Shown piece after piece: positions 24,613 through 35,976 of a stretch of DNA of 64,000 nt; position 1 is the first letter of the stretch, and each line of letters opens with the position of its first letter. The notes below the pieces were generated by a model that did not search any database, was not told the origin of the DNA, and saw only the letters and a list, made by a program, of their open reading frames with translations. Source of the DNA: Rhytidiadelphus loreus (lineage: Eukaryota > Streptophyta > Bryopsida > Hypnales > Hylocomiaceae); the NCBI GenBank assembly GCA_947034895.1, contig OX344764.1:65205348-65269347 (forward strand). Reading direction: 5' to 3'. The position numbers and the translations under genes were made by a program.

Positions 24613-25060
24613 GAAGATCTTTCAAAATTGAATCGATGGATGAAAAAAATATTTTTTTATGCTTGGGATGTGTTTGTGTTCATCCGTTGTTCAAAATTCT
24701 TTAGGGGTTAAGGGATTAAACTAGATGCCAATCTTGAATAGCAAACATTATCTATATTCTTTCAGGTCCTTAAAGTAAGGTATACAACTTGTTTTTGACA
24801 AGGGCCCCCAATTTGCAAAAGATAAGGTGATCTATGTTTGTGAATGAGGGAAATATGATGTGGTTTAGCAACTTTATTATGTTGTGTGATGAATAACACA
24901 TTGACACTTTTTAATAGCATGTTTTAGTTTTGCGCTTCTTAAATATGAGTTTGCCTATACGAACATCAAGAACAAGTCGGACTATACTAATAATCTACGC
25001 TTCCTTAATTTTTACTAATTTCAAACTTGATGAAAAATTAGCAAAAAATAGTGCAATCTT

Positions 25061-26230
25061 CATTAGAGCATTGCCACTAGTTCCGCAAAATTGGACCACG
25101 GCATGAAGAAGTGGTGATGCTTTTACCGTCCCGGGAATTGTGTCTCTACCCTGACCACCCAACTATCCCCACCACCAACACGCTAATATTGGATTGTACA
25201 ACCCATGGAGGCGCCAAGTCATCCAGAATGCACTATGGTCATCCTAATATCTTGCCTCACTTCATGGATGGTGGAGAAGACCCACTACAATGCACCATGA
25301 AGCTTGTTCTTTGAGACAGAGAGAGTTTTTTTTACTTTTTTGTGGACACTAAAGGTTGTACTTTAAGAGAGAGTGAGAGTTCTTCGCAAGGATAGTGACA
25401 ATGTTGTTTTCAAAAAGAAGAGAGTTTTTTTACTTTTTTGTGGACATTAAAGGTTGTTCTTTGAGAGAGAGTAAGAGTTCTTTGGCAAGGATAGTGAGGC
25501 TTGTTTCCAAAGCTAGAAATTTTAGGGTTTGATTTTTTAGGGTTGTACAATGGATCAATGGAGGCAATAGTTATTGCACAATTTAACAAATGTAAAAATT
25601 TAATTTGAATGGATAGATTTAGGATAACATGCTAATATCTAAGATATTCTTTTTAGACTTGAAAGATGAAACCTTTGTGAATTTGTGAATTTTTTTTTGG
25701 ACAATGACTTAATCATGATGATTAAGTCTTACCTTTTTATCTTAAAAGTTGAACATCCTAGAACTTTTTTTAATTTATTTAAAAATAAATAAATAAATTG
25801 AAAATATGTATAAAATAACTCATCAAAAAATGTTTCATATTCACACTAAATTAAAGTAATAAATTAAAAGAAAAAAATGAGATTGAAAAATACAAAATTC
25901 TTAACAATAAAATTAAAATAAAAGTTTTATCTTTTACATTATATCCATGTCTTTTATAATATATAGAGAGAGAGAGTGACGTGTCTTTTATATATAACTA
26001 CGGAGGCCATAGTTTTCGTTGACTAAGATAACGTGAGTATAAAACTACCCTCTACAAACACCCTCCGTTGTTGAGCAAATGTGAATTTAACAGGAGGAAC
26101 GACATAATTTGTAGCGTGACATGGTCCTGGTGGAGACCTGTTTGCCGCTAAACAAGCATAGGAAGCAAGGAATGTTGTTGCCAAATCCGTTAAAACCACC
26201 AGTTGTCTCTAAAGGTCTCAACATTGATTA
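25061..26230. repeat. Repeat family B, long copy
   Basis: It begins with CATTAGAGCATTGCCACTAG. Its distal part (about 25985-26140) contains GAGGCCATAG, a CCCTCTACAAACACCCTCCG-type block and GAGCAAATGTG, all recurring in the same order at 43441-43812. Edges are approximate and no termini or target duplication could be fixed. Internally an approximately 80-bp segment is directly duplicated (25321-25400 and 25420-25499). It encodes no recognised protein. Confidence 0.4.
25321..25499 (+). repeat. Two direct copies of an approximately 80-bp segment
   Basis: Both copies start with GAGAGTTTTTT and contain ACTTTTTTGTGGACA, AAAGGTTGT and CAAGGATAGTGA in order. The second starts about 99 bp after the first. 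Differences are scattered substitutions and small indels. Confidence 0.8.
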
Positions 26231-26405
26231 AGCAGCTATATATGAAAGACAATTTTTATTTTTATTTTTTAGAGATGAAATCATATGTTGAATACAAGTC
26301 TAAAAAAATTCATTTTGAATTTTTTGGCAATCATTGTGAATATTTAAAGGAAAAATAAAAAAAATAAAAAATTCATTCATAAGATTTATTCTATTGCATA
26401 ACTTT

Positions 26406-26580
26406 CAAGTATGTGGGGATGCTTTGGAACCAATTGTTCACAATGCACACACCTCATACTTTTAAAGGAAGGAGAGGATCCTAAACAAATAAAAATAAAC
26501 TTAAATTACAAACCTTGGTCCAATGCAAAACCTTTAAGTATGAGGGGATGCTTTGGAACCAATTGTTCACAATGCACACA
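26406..26580 (+). repeat. Direct repeat of approximately 46 bp
   Basis: The block AAGTATGxGGGGATGCTTTGG followed by AACCAATTGTTCACAATGC occurs at 26406-26451 and 26534-26580, with a 128-bp offset and nearly identical sequence. Its origin is unknown. Confidence 0.8.
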
Positions 26581-26796
26581 ATCTTAAGCAGAAATAATGA
26601 AAAAATATATAAACAAGAATATAAGTTGTATACAAATTTATATATAAATAAAATTAAAGATTATGTAAATATTAATAAGTACATGTATATGTAATAGATA
26701 TGTGTAATGTAAAAGATAAAGCTTTTATTTTTGTGAGAGGAAAAGCAACTGTGACTTCAAAGAGCACTACAATGACATTCACTGTGACTTGACACC

Positions 26797-27745
26797 TTAA
26801 CCCATTAGATGTTTTCTGGGAGGTGGGGAGGGCCGTTTCGGGCCTGTTCCCGACCCTGATCCCCCTGGCAGTTTCTGGGAACAGCCGTTCCCGAGCCGTT
26901 CCCGATAGAATTTTTTTGAAAAAAATAAATAAATTTTACATTCTTGAAATGAGAAAAAAAACAGAAAAAAAATTAGAATTTGCTGATGTGGCAGTCGCCT
27001 TACCACATCAGCAAGCAGTTCGCAGCAGTTCGCAGGGAGTTTACAACAGTTCCCAAGGCCTAATAACTCACGGCCCTCCACAATGCTAGAAACCCATCTA
27101 ATGCCTAAATGCCCAAGGCACCACAATATGGTGTTTGCAAAACTTTGAAGTTATATAAATCCTAGCCAATTTGCTATTTTTAGTAGTTTATATTTTTTAA
27201 ATGTTCTTCTTGAAGTCTAGTTTTGCCTCCAAAAGTCCGATCTTGAAAATGAATGACAATGATTTTTCTATAAGAGATTTTGTGCACGGGTACCTTGTGC
27301 AATCTTGACTTCTCATAGTGTTAAGAGCTCTTGGAAATGAGCCTCAAATACATTAGATCTTGGAGAAAAAATCACATTCTAAATTCATTTAAAAAATTTG
27401 TAGAGTGAATTTTGAGAAGTCGTAAATTGATTTGAGTTCTTCAAGTTAGGCCCATTAACCTCATATTTTTTTGGTTGTCAACTTTTTAGATTTGACTTGC
27501 AAAAAAGACTTCAATTCCTTTTTGCAATTTTAGCACCCTCATAATCAAACGTTATAATCTTTCACTTCATAAGTGATATTGTTGTGCTTTCTTTTCCTAT
27601 GCAATCTCTAACAAGTCTAGTTTGAATTTGTCCGGTTACAATTTCAGAAAAATTGAAACATCTTATCAAAATGTTGGCATTTTGTTCAATTTAGAGCAGT
27701 TTTCAGGAAGCTGAAAACATGCCTTGGGCATTTAGGGGTTAATGG
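26797..27745. mobile_element. TTAA-bounded element with a nested MITE-A copy
   Basis: The right end reads TGCCTTGGGCATTTAGGGGT followed by TAA (27721-27743). The matching left block CCTAAATGCCCAAGGCA lies at 27103-27119. The outermost left bases TTAACCC (26797-26803) are separated from it by MITE-A copy 3. This is best explained by the MITE inserting into the left terminus. No coding capacity is visible. Confidence 0.5.
26804..27102. mobile_element. MITE-A copy 3
   Basis: The ends are ATTAGATG and CATCTAAT. GGAGGGCCGTTTCGGGCC lies near the left end and its partner CACGGCCCTCCAC near the right. The inner pair is TGATGTGGCAGTC / TACCACATCAGC around an AT-rich centre. Several GTTCCCGA-type motifs occur on the left. 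Confidence 0.65.
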
Positions 27746-27859
27746 CAATTGAGTAGCGATAGTCGATCCAATTTTAGAGGGTTGTTGGTGGGGTAGTTTG
27801 TAGCACGCCATTTGGAGAGCAATGCTCTTATTCCGCTATTCCCTGACCGCGGCATATGA

Positions 27860-27912
27860 TGGGCCACCCCGTTCACACAGAGCGCTCTAGGTTTAGCTAG
27901 GGTTTAGGGTTT
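27860..27912 (+). promoter_or_regulatory. Site II motif and telo-box upstream of the RRN6/TAF1C-like gene
   Basis: TGGGCC (27860-27865) matches the site II core. AGGGTTTAGGGTTT (27899-27912) contains a telo-box. They lie 260-310 bp before the start codon. The two motifs occur together in many plant promoters for ribosome and rRNA-synthesis genes, which fits this gene's proposed role. Confidence 0.5.
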
Positions 27913-28171
27913 ATGGGCGCTTCGTTGTGTACGTCGCTGTCTTGGTTTCTGGAAAATGTTTTCTGGACAATCTGATTCATTATTATGCCGTTTTGATTTC
28001 CATGTCGGTTTGATTTTCATATCCTGGCGCGTACAATCGCAGAGCCTAAACCGAATCGATGCAGAACAGTCCTGGCATTTTTAGTCCAAGGATGGAGATG
28101 GATTGGCTTAGTATTGTGGAAGAGGAAGGGGATTTTCGGGACTTTTGGATCACCTTGTAGAGTTCACAGAG

Positions 28172-31100
28172 ATGGAGCCATGGCCAGGCGGAGGAGGAGC
28201 GCCCTGGTGTATCGGCTCCGTGTTTCCGGCTCCGCAGCTTCTCACTGGTGCCGCTGCAATTCCATGTGAGCAAACCGCGTTTTGGTTAAATTTTGGTGGA
28301 GGTGGATCATTTCTGGCTTTGCGATCATGAAGTATTTGTTTTTTGAGCATTTCTGACCTCTTCAATGTGCTGCAGTGGGACCGTTGATGTTCGATGGAAA
28401 TGGAATGCCGCAGCGCCTTCTCTCTACGGGTAGCCCTCTCCCGCTGTTTGAAAGCTTCATGCCAAGCGTTTCTGAGGTGAATTGGATGCCGCGTTTCGGA
28501 AGCAAACTCTTTGAACTCAGTGCATTGATGATTTTTATTGGATAGTACGTTATCAACCTAGAAGCGGCATATTCTAATTCTCAGCTAGGGTTTCAAATAG
28601 TTCTTATCTCTTTTTGAATTCAATTCACAGAAGAACTCTGTGCAGTATCAAATAGAGAAGGTTCTTTCGCTCTTAGTAGGTGCGCACGTTCTCGTAGATT
28701 TGTAAGAGGAGCGCCTGCAAGAGGACACTGTATCAATTTAGAGGCTACATATTCTGATGCTTAGCTACTGCTTGAAGTTGTACTCTCCTCTTTTGAAATT
28801 CATTTCGAAACGTGATTGCTTGCAGCAAAAAGAGGAGTTTCTGTCATTTCCAGGGGATGCGTACGTTCCTGAAGACTTGTTGGAAGAGCACCTTCAAGAG
28901 GACACTGTATTAAGGAAGGCTTTCAGTGCCTACAGTTCTCAAATTCTTGGCAACCGCTTGCAGACTGTGGAGGTATTTATTGTTTGCCTTCAGAATTAGC
29001 TGTCGCCGTATATCTCTGTTGTTGAGGTGCATCTGACTTGTGACTTGAAGTGATTATAGCTTGATCACTTTTAGTTTCTGAAGTTCTTCATGCGGGGTGC
29101 GTGTATTGCCAGTGCAGAGATGGAGATTATGCGTTATTTTTTCCTACAGGTAATAACGTGGACCGCATTGGCGGTGCGCTTTGCTCTAGGGACACAGTCA
29201 AAAAGTGGCATGTGTCTACCAATGCTGCCTGTCATCATTCCCTACAGAACACTTCTATTCCTCTGCGGCAACCTATATTTCAGGTATTTATGCTAGTCGC
29301 TATACGAATACACGCTGCAAGCGATAGATGTTAAGATGCTAATGGGCATTATCCAGGTGGTTGTATCTGTTGGTATGATTGTGGCTATTGTCGCACACCT
29401 GGGGTTCCTTGGCCGTATATGTTCCTTGAATCATGAAATACTCTGCAGGAAGCATGCACAATAATCCGTTAATACAGAATTGGGGCATGCTTATCAGGGA
29501 AGTTATTCACACGAGACAGCTCTCTATAGCAAGTAGATAGCCGGCCCAATTCTGACTATCTGGATCTTTGAGGTGGTGTTATTATACAGCTTCCCTTGAC
29601 AGCAATTCAAACTTATGGAGTACTGACGTTTGCAGCTCTCAGCAGTCAGAAAAGATTCGTGGGATCCTGATAGTGGTTTTCTGGTAGCAGCGCGCTCATT
29701 GTACAAGGTGCAATTTCTTCAAGGAAATCAAGAGGTACTCTTAGTGAAATCCCTTGGCTACACTAATGACTAATGGAGACTTAAGTGTTGTAGGAAGGAT
29801 TTTATCTACGTACATGATTTCAACTTTGCGTTCAATCAGACAACCGTACTAATAACTAGATTCAGCTTTTCAACGTAAGCGTGAATTCGATAGGGTTTGT
29901 TCTAGCGTTGAGATATCCTTTAGAGGTTCTAGCAAGGTGGGATGTCGCCTTTTTATCTCACGGCCATATTGGTCAGAAGTATGCACGTACGGTTTATTCA
30001 ACAAGAGCAAGTTCGACACTACCATGCATGCTTGCTTTAGGATTTCTATCATGGTGAATTCTAATGAATGAGGACTATCACTGTTATTGCAAACACATCC
30101 TTATTTAGTGTTTCTAAATTTTTTGTTAATCTTGTTACAGGGATCAGATATCAAATTTGCACTTCCCACGGCAGCCAGTTTTGGGAAATATGTGTCACAT
30201 GTAATCCTTCCTACCTGCTCATTCTGCAACATGTTTATTGCTTGTGCCGTTTGCTGTCAGTGTTCACAGGATCGCTTTGAGCTGAGTCAGACGCTTTTGG
30301 TTACCTCACCGCTGCAAACCCTAGTTGACCTCTCCATCTCATTTCAAGGTCCCTAGTGTTTGAGCTGGAAATGTGCAGCTCTTAACAAGGTTGCAGTGTC
30401 CTGCTAGAACTGGAGGATTGTCGAGTATCTTGTCACTCAAAACTAGAATCATATCGGGTATCCTAACACCCTTATGTAATTTTCCTTGGTAGGTAGCTTG
30501 GAATCAACATATTCAAGGTGAAGCAGCTGTGGTTCTGGAATCTGGAGAAGTTCTTTTATTTGACCTCCAGCGTGGCTGGTCTACCAATAATCTGATTGCT
30601 AAAGCATCATATAATATTCCCCAACCATTAAACTCGTCGACTTCATCTTCTGTTAGGACGAGACGGATCAGCAAACCAAGATCCAAAATAGCAATGCAAA
30701 AGAAAAGAATGAAACCCCATCCAGTCAGTAATCCATTTGAGTGGTGGCAGTGCGAGTATGCATGGCATCCAAAGACACTTCTATTGGCCGGGTCGAGAGA
30801 AGTATCTCTCCTGGACTTCAGGGTTAAGAATGGGAGTCCGGCAGATCAGTCCGGGGGTTCGTCTACAAGTACAGAACATCTAGTCCAAAACTTTAATACG
30901 TCTGTTGTAGCAAGAGTTCCAGGGCTTGGTCGCACAGCAGGCTACTTGAATCGTGCAGGTGCCAGTGAAGTTGTTTTGTCATTCGCACGAGCTGTTCACG
31001 ATGGTTCGTACGAGTTTTGTATCTCAACAAAAAAGCATGTGATATTGTATGATACCCGTCAACCGCAGACCCCACTCTTGCAGGTACTCAAGTATCTCTG

Positions 31101-34081
31101 GAACATCTGTTGAATTACACGGGACATCTGATTTCATTTTCATCAAAGCGGATATATTTAATTCTGACCATAGGGTTTTGGTGGGATGATCTGTTCTGTA
31201 TTTCAGTGGCTTCATGGTATGGAAGCCGAACCTCCTAGTGTGCTTGCTATGTGTCCTATTCCTTCAACAAGTCAAGAGGACTCTGTAACACCTTCTGAGA
31301 AAGGTAGCTTTTAAAGTCTTTTTGTCTCAGCGTGCATCCTACTCTTTTTCCCCCCCCTAAGGTTTTCGTTCTACGAGAACGTCGTTTTCTTTCCTTGTTT
31401 GTTCTGATACTCTATTTGAAGGACTTATAGATTTGTATACTCCCTGTGGATAGTATTGCAAAGTGAAGATTTAGCCCTATTCGTCACTTGTGAGTTTACT
31501 GCATTGTTGTTTGAATTTTAGTGCTCATTCTTTTGTCCTCGCTTGTTGTTCAGGAAAGGTCATACTGGCGGCCTCCTTTCATTCTGGTAATATTCAGGCT
31601 TTCTGCTACGGCCCTCACCCGACACCCAACTTACCCCCTCCAAGCGGACTGGTATCAACATCAAAGCCTTCTCACGTAGATGACAGGATTTATGCCTGGG
31701 GCCTTCCATCCAAAGTTATAGCCCCTCAAGGAAGCCGGAACAGTTGGGCTACCATTTTGGACTCTAGTAGGAATATTTTCCAACAAGACATCAGCAAAGC
31801 ATTTTCCTCAAAGAGAATGTGGGACCGCCTTTCTGGTCTCGTGCTCCTTCCCCAGAGTTGTCAAAATACGAACATAGTGGAGGCAGAAGACCTTCGGCGT
31901 AATTGCCGCGGGTTTTCTCTAATGCAGCTGACTGGTGAGGGTGATATCCTTGCACAGCAGTTCCAAGCAGCAGACAGGCTTCGTAGTGCCGGTTCGCAAC
32001 CATCTCCGATGCGAAGCTCCAATGCAGATCCAACTGGTACAGTGTGGGATAAGATCAATAGATCTAATGAAGATTTTACTTGCAGGTTCTAAGATCAAGC
32101 TTTTGTAGTCTTTGTTTCTATTTAAGTTTTTTTTCTTATGAGGCATCCCTGATTCGATGAAACAGGCATCAAGAGCAGATCCAAGAGATGCAATGTCACC
32201 AAGCTTGAATGTTTTCTCAACTGTATCCTTAAATTTGCAGTCTACAAGTGGGACCAGGATGTTTGGAAAAGTCCTTTGATTGTTCAGTGCTGTTCCGCAT
32301 ATTGTTGTTTCCATTTTTCCTTCATTGAGGTGGATGACGGAATAGCTGTGCAGCTGACCAGGATACTAGGGCTGGATATCGTATTTGAAATCTGTCTTTT
32401 CTCTTAAGCTATTGGTGTCTATGTAGTAATGGCTAGTGACGCATCAGATCCTCTGTCGGCAAACTATTCTCTTAGGTCCTGTGAAGATGTGAATCATATT
32501 TAGTTGATCTGCAATTTATTTCACGTCAGTGTCCTTTTCTTTTCTTTTTAATGTTTCAGACATCATGGGTTTTACCTTCTATCAGTTGAGCAGATATCAG
32601 GAATGGGTCCGGGCTTCCTCGGTCCGGTGACTCAAAACTTTCCAAGAACAACCATGAGTCTGATGATGTAACAATGGAGTCTGGTCTTGCACCGGAAGAC
32701 CAATGTGCTCTTGTACCATGGAGTCCTCTCAATCAACGTTTGTCCAAGGCTGGGAAGCCAGGTTTTCTCTTCAAGTTGCATGAGGATTCCAATCGAGAGG
32801 AAGTAATGGCACTGGTGGCGGAAGCACTGCAGCAAATGAATGCGCCTCTTAGTATGTATCCTTTAAGTGACTGGTAAGACAAAGCATGAGCCTCTAGTGA
32901 AAATTATAGTGGGAGCTCATTTATCTTGCTATTGCTTCAGTCGACTGTTTGCAATACTGCTGATATAAACAATGGTTTATACGGAGTTTTGGGTTAGCAC
33001 TTAACTTCCAGCCAGATACGAAATTGCTCATATCGTGCTGCGAAGATATTTACCAGCTGGTCTGGGGAAGCTGGCTGCGGGCATGCCGGCAGATGCTCGA
33101 TTGCATCATCTGCGGAAGTATTTATCGATGTTGCTTACTTCCCAGGTACCCGAGGGTTCTCTTATTGAGAGGAATAGTCACGAGGAGGATGTAGGGTCAT
33201 CTATGGAGAGGTTAACTGTGCCCCTTCCAGTTTTGCTGGATGGTTTCTCATCGGAAGGCAGAAGCAGAAACCAACAGGCTAATTTTAGCATGGAAGATAC
33301 ACAGTTGTCGGTCGTCACACAGGAATCTTCATCAGCTCGTCGCAGTATAATTCAGGAGGGATGTGATCATGTGCGACACGCTTTATATAGCCTTACAACA
33401 GAGATGAAGTGCAGAGAGCCGGTAATGGATTTATCTTTGGCTGACAGCGTAGAGGCATGGAATAACGTATCTCTAGGCACTGGGGAGTTTGATACGAGTA
33501 ATCTTGTTCAGTTCCAAATTTCAGACAGGGAATTGATTCTGCCAGGCTTTCCTGGAAAGCCCATTAGAGGACAAGCTTTGAATATGGCCTCTCCGATGGC
33601 AATTGACGAGATTAATGATGATCTTGGAGGAATCTTATCTCAAGCTGAAGGAAGCCAAACCTCTGTTCTAGACAAACATGCTCTTGGCAACTTTTTTGGA
33701 ACGTTTGCAGATGGTTACCATGGTACTTCTGCACAGAAAGTTTTGAAGGATTCACATCTCTGTCCAATCCAGCTACCCTTCCTTGCATCAAGTGAGCAAC
33801 ATTCTTGCACTTTCTTTCTGCCTTGGTTGTCTTCCAGTTACTCCTAGCACATTTTTTGTTATGTAGTTTTCTTATGCCGTTCCTGCTAATCCCGAAATAC
33901 GTTCCAAGAAAACAGTGTTCTGGATTGTACACTCAAAAGTTTGCAATGGCATTCTGCAGGTGAAACAGAGCAACCTGTAATTGCGACTGGTCTGAGTAGC
34001 TTACGCGACCAGTTCAAGCAGTGGCAAGAGACTTTTGTACCATATCAAAAATTTTGTCGGACCAGATTGCCAAGTCAGTGA
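28172..34081 (+). CDS. RRN6/TAF1C-like RNA polymerase I initiation factor (12 exons, apparent frameshift)
   Basis: Proposed exons are 28172-28265, 28376-28476, 28826-28972, 29113-29283, 29636-29734, 30141-30200, 30493-31083, 31207-31303, 31554-32085, 32560-32851, 33012-33791 and 33960-34081, about 1028 residues. The block VAWNQHIQGEAAVVLESGEV followed by LLFDL, then FEWWQCEYAWHPKTLLLAGS and KHVILYDTR, recalls the beta-propeller of plant RRN6/TAF1C-like proteins. These recruit RNA polymerase I to rDNA in the nucleolus. The call is from memory of the family pattern. All junctions keep phase except exon 10, whose 292 nt is one short. Its frame breaks near 32596-32606: upstream reads HHGFYLLSVEQIS, downstream NNHESDDVTMES. 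This is either a real 1-nt deletion or a sequence error. The start of exon 4 is uncertain. The C terminus is Q/K-rich. Confidence 0.6.
28560..28914 (+). repeat. Tandem duplication covering an intron end and exon 3 of the RRN6/TAF1C-like gene
   Basis: Two approximately 177-bp units lie in tandem. The first (about 28560-28736) contains CATATTCTAATTCTCAGCTA and GAGGACACTGTATCAA. The second (about 28737-28914) contains CATATTCTGATGCTTAGCTA and GAGGACACTGTATTAA. The second holds the functional acceptor and the open exon 3. The first has diverged and hits an in-frame stop, so it looks like a decayed exon copy. Confidence 0.75.
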
Positions 34082-34673
34082 TGAATGTCATCATGGCTAG
34101 GAGAAGTAGATTTCTCCCTGAGATGATCTACATTTATATTTAGCCTTGGTGCACCCTTGTGCTCTAATTGTAAGTCACTTGGGGGTCGCCTGAGAGTAGA
34201 GTTAGACAACCGGGATCTTGTATATGATTTCCTTGCTGGGGATTTAATAGCTTTCAGCAGGGCTGTAGAGATTTTTTCCACGGATACAGAAGGGTCAGAG
34301 CTCAATCGTGCTCAACTCATTTGATAGGTTTAGTTGTTAGTTAGGACTCGGGACTTGTATCATGCCAAACTCATTATCTTTTGAGACCCTCTCATGCATT
34401 TGTTCCCTTGCATTGCGAATTTACAGCATTCTGGAGGTATCTTCGAAGGATAAGCCCTTCAGGTGTAATGAGTGTGGTCAGTCCTGTATTAATTTATAAA
34501 CCCAATTTTGGAACGTGGTGTATATTTTTTGTGACTGATTACTGCAGTAAGGTAGTATGCTCTAAAAGTGACCATGTTCTAATTGCGATCATATTCTAAA
34601 CGTGACTCCTATCTAGGAATGGGTGACATGTTGCTAGAAGTATCTATTACTATCAATGATGAGTTAGGTAGGC
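34082..34673. other. 3' flank of the RRN6/TAF1C-like gene
   Basis: It probably contains the 3' UTR. No gene or repeat was recognised. Confidence 0.45.
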
Positions 34674-35009
34674 TTAACCCTTAAAAGAGGTTTGAGCCAG
34701 CAATGGCCTACGTTTGCTGTATTCGGGGATTTAATGAGTGAAGATGGGGGTATTTCAGAATTATGGGTTGGACAATACTTGAGCATGGTCTCAAAGAATT
34801 TTTCAAGATTTTTTAGAAATTATTCTGAGTCATTCTATAGATTTTCTGCATGTGCAAGTGGTGCATTATACGTATTCCAGCATGAAAGCCTTCACTTGTT
34901 CTATTTCATACTCATGCAAGGGTGTCAGACACTACATTCTGTCACTGTATTCCTTGACTCCCTGAGGGCAGTGAATGAACCTGAGATCTTTTGAGTTGGC
35001 ATTCCAAAT

Positions 35010-35976
35010 TTAACCCCTCACTGCCCAAGGGGCCCAAAAGTGTCCTCACAAAATTTCAGGTCCAATTCAAAGTACTGTAACTTTTGCATTCGATATCCAA
35101 ATCAAATAAAACTTGTTGTAAAATTTTCACCTTCTCCTTTAGTTTGTTTGGTAAAATTTTCAGATCAATCCAAGAGGTAATGATTTTTTGGAAGTCAATC
35201 GAAGTTCACAGGTTCAATTTGATTCACCAAAGTGCAATTCATGGCTGTAACTTCGGGGGCTTATATCTCCTTCATCCAATGTTCGATTTCAATAAAATTT
35301 GTTGTGTTATATTACCCTTGAAGCCTAGTTATTGTGGTAAAAATTTCATGACAATCCAAGTTGTTTTAAATGTTTGGGAGCAATTCGAAATTCAAAATCC
35401 CGCCATTCTTGGACTATAGTGAACTTCGGCGGCTTGTATCTTCCTCATAAAGTGTTCGATTCCAATAAAAGTTATTGGGAAAGTTGCGCATACCAGTCTA
35501 GTTTGTGTGTCTAAAATTTCATATCAATCCAATAAGTTATGAATGACTGAGAAGCATTTTAGTAGAAGGAGGTTCAGCCTTGTCTGTGTTTTCTGCAACT
35601 TTTCTTGCCTATTTTTTGACATTTGCAAGCTATTTTGCAAACACATTGAGTCAATTGAATGCTACTTTTTTTCACCAATGTGTTTATATGCTAGTTTTGA
35701 ATCACTTTATAGTTTAAAGTTTTTTCATTTGATTAAGTTTAGAAATCAAATTTCGCCTCTAAATGTGTTTTTAGGAAAATTTCAGCATTCTTTTTCAACA
35801 CTAAAACATTATAATCTTGCAATCTATGCGGTCAAATTTGATAAACATCATTTACAACATGTACACTACAAAATTGTATGGTTTAGATCTCTATAGCTTA
35901 GTGACATTTAGATCTATATCACTTCAAAAGTAGTGATGTTTTTAACCCAAAACGGCCTTGGGTGGTGAGGGGTTAA
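35010..35976. mobile_element. Nested TTAA-bounded element, 967 bp
   Basis: The left end reads TTAACCCCTCACTGCCCAAG. The complement of the right end reads TTAACCCCTCACCACCCAAG. TTAA borders both sides. The interior carries three degenerate tandem units (about 35070-35180, 35240-35370 and 35415-35545) built around TGTTCGATTTCAATAAAA and TTTCATATCAATCCAA. No transposase is visible. Confidence 0.6.
35070..35545 (+). repeat. Three degenerate tandem units of approximately 170 bp
   Basis: Each unit begins near a TGTAACTT / GAACTTCGG block, then ATGTTCGATTTCAATAAAA or close variants, then GGTAAAATTTCAxATCAATC. The units have drifted considerably. They lie inside the nested element and the reading frame across them is not convincing as a gene. 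Confidence 0.6.

Larger units (their letters stand above)
21439..24711. mobile_element. TTAA-bounded element with CCCC termini, 3.27 kb, non-autonomous
   Basis: The left end reads TTAACCCCTAAAG and the right end CTTTAGGGGTTAA. A second inverted block lies inside: GGGATAAACACAAACATC at 21478 against GGATGTGTTTGTGTTCATCC near 24666. TTAA flanks followed by CCC termini are the signature of piggyBac-type elements. No transposase frame was found. Two smaller elements are nested inside (23486-23717 and 24394-24612), so the host element is older than both. Confidence 0.55.

Noticed and set aside
29870..30052. Possible extra exon of the RRN6/TAF1C-like gene
   Set aside because: Joining 29734 directly to 30141 keeps phase and gives a smooth family-like reading. 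The frame here adds an unrelated segment that runs into a stop.
35084..35419. 111-codon plus-strand frame
   Set aside because: It crosses degenerate tandem repeats inside a mobile element and has no coding features.
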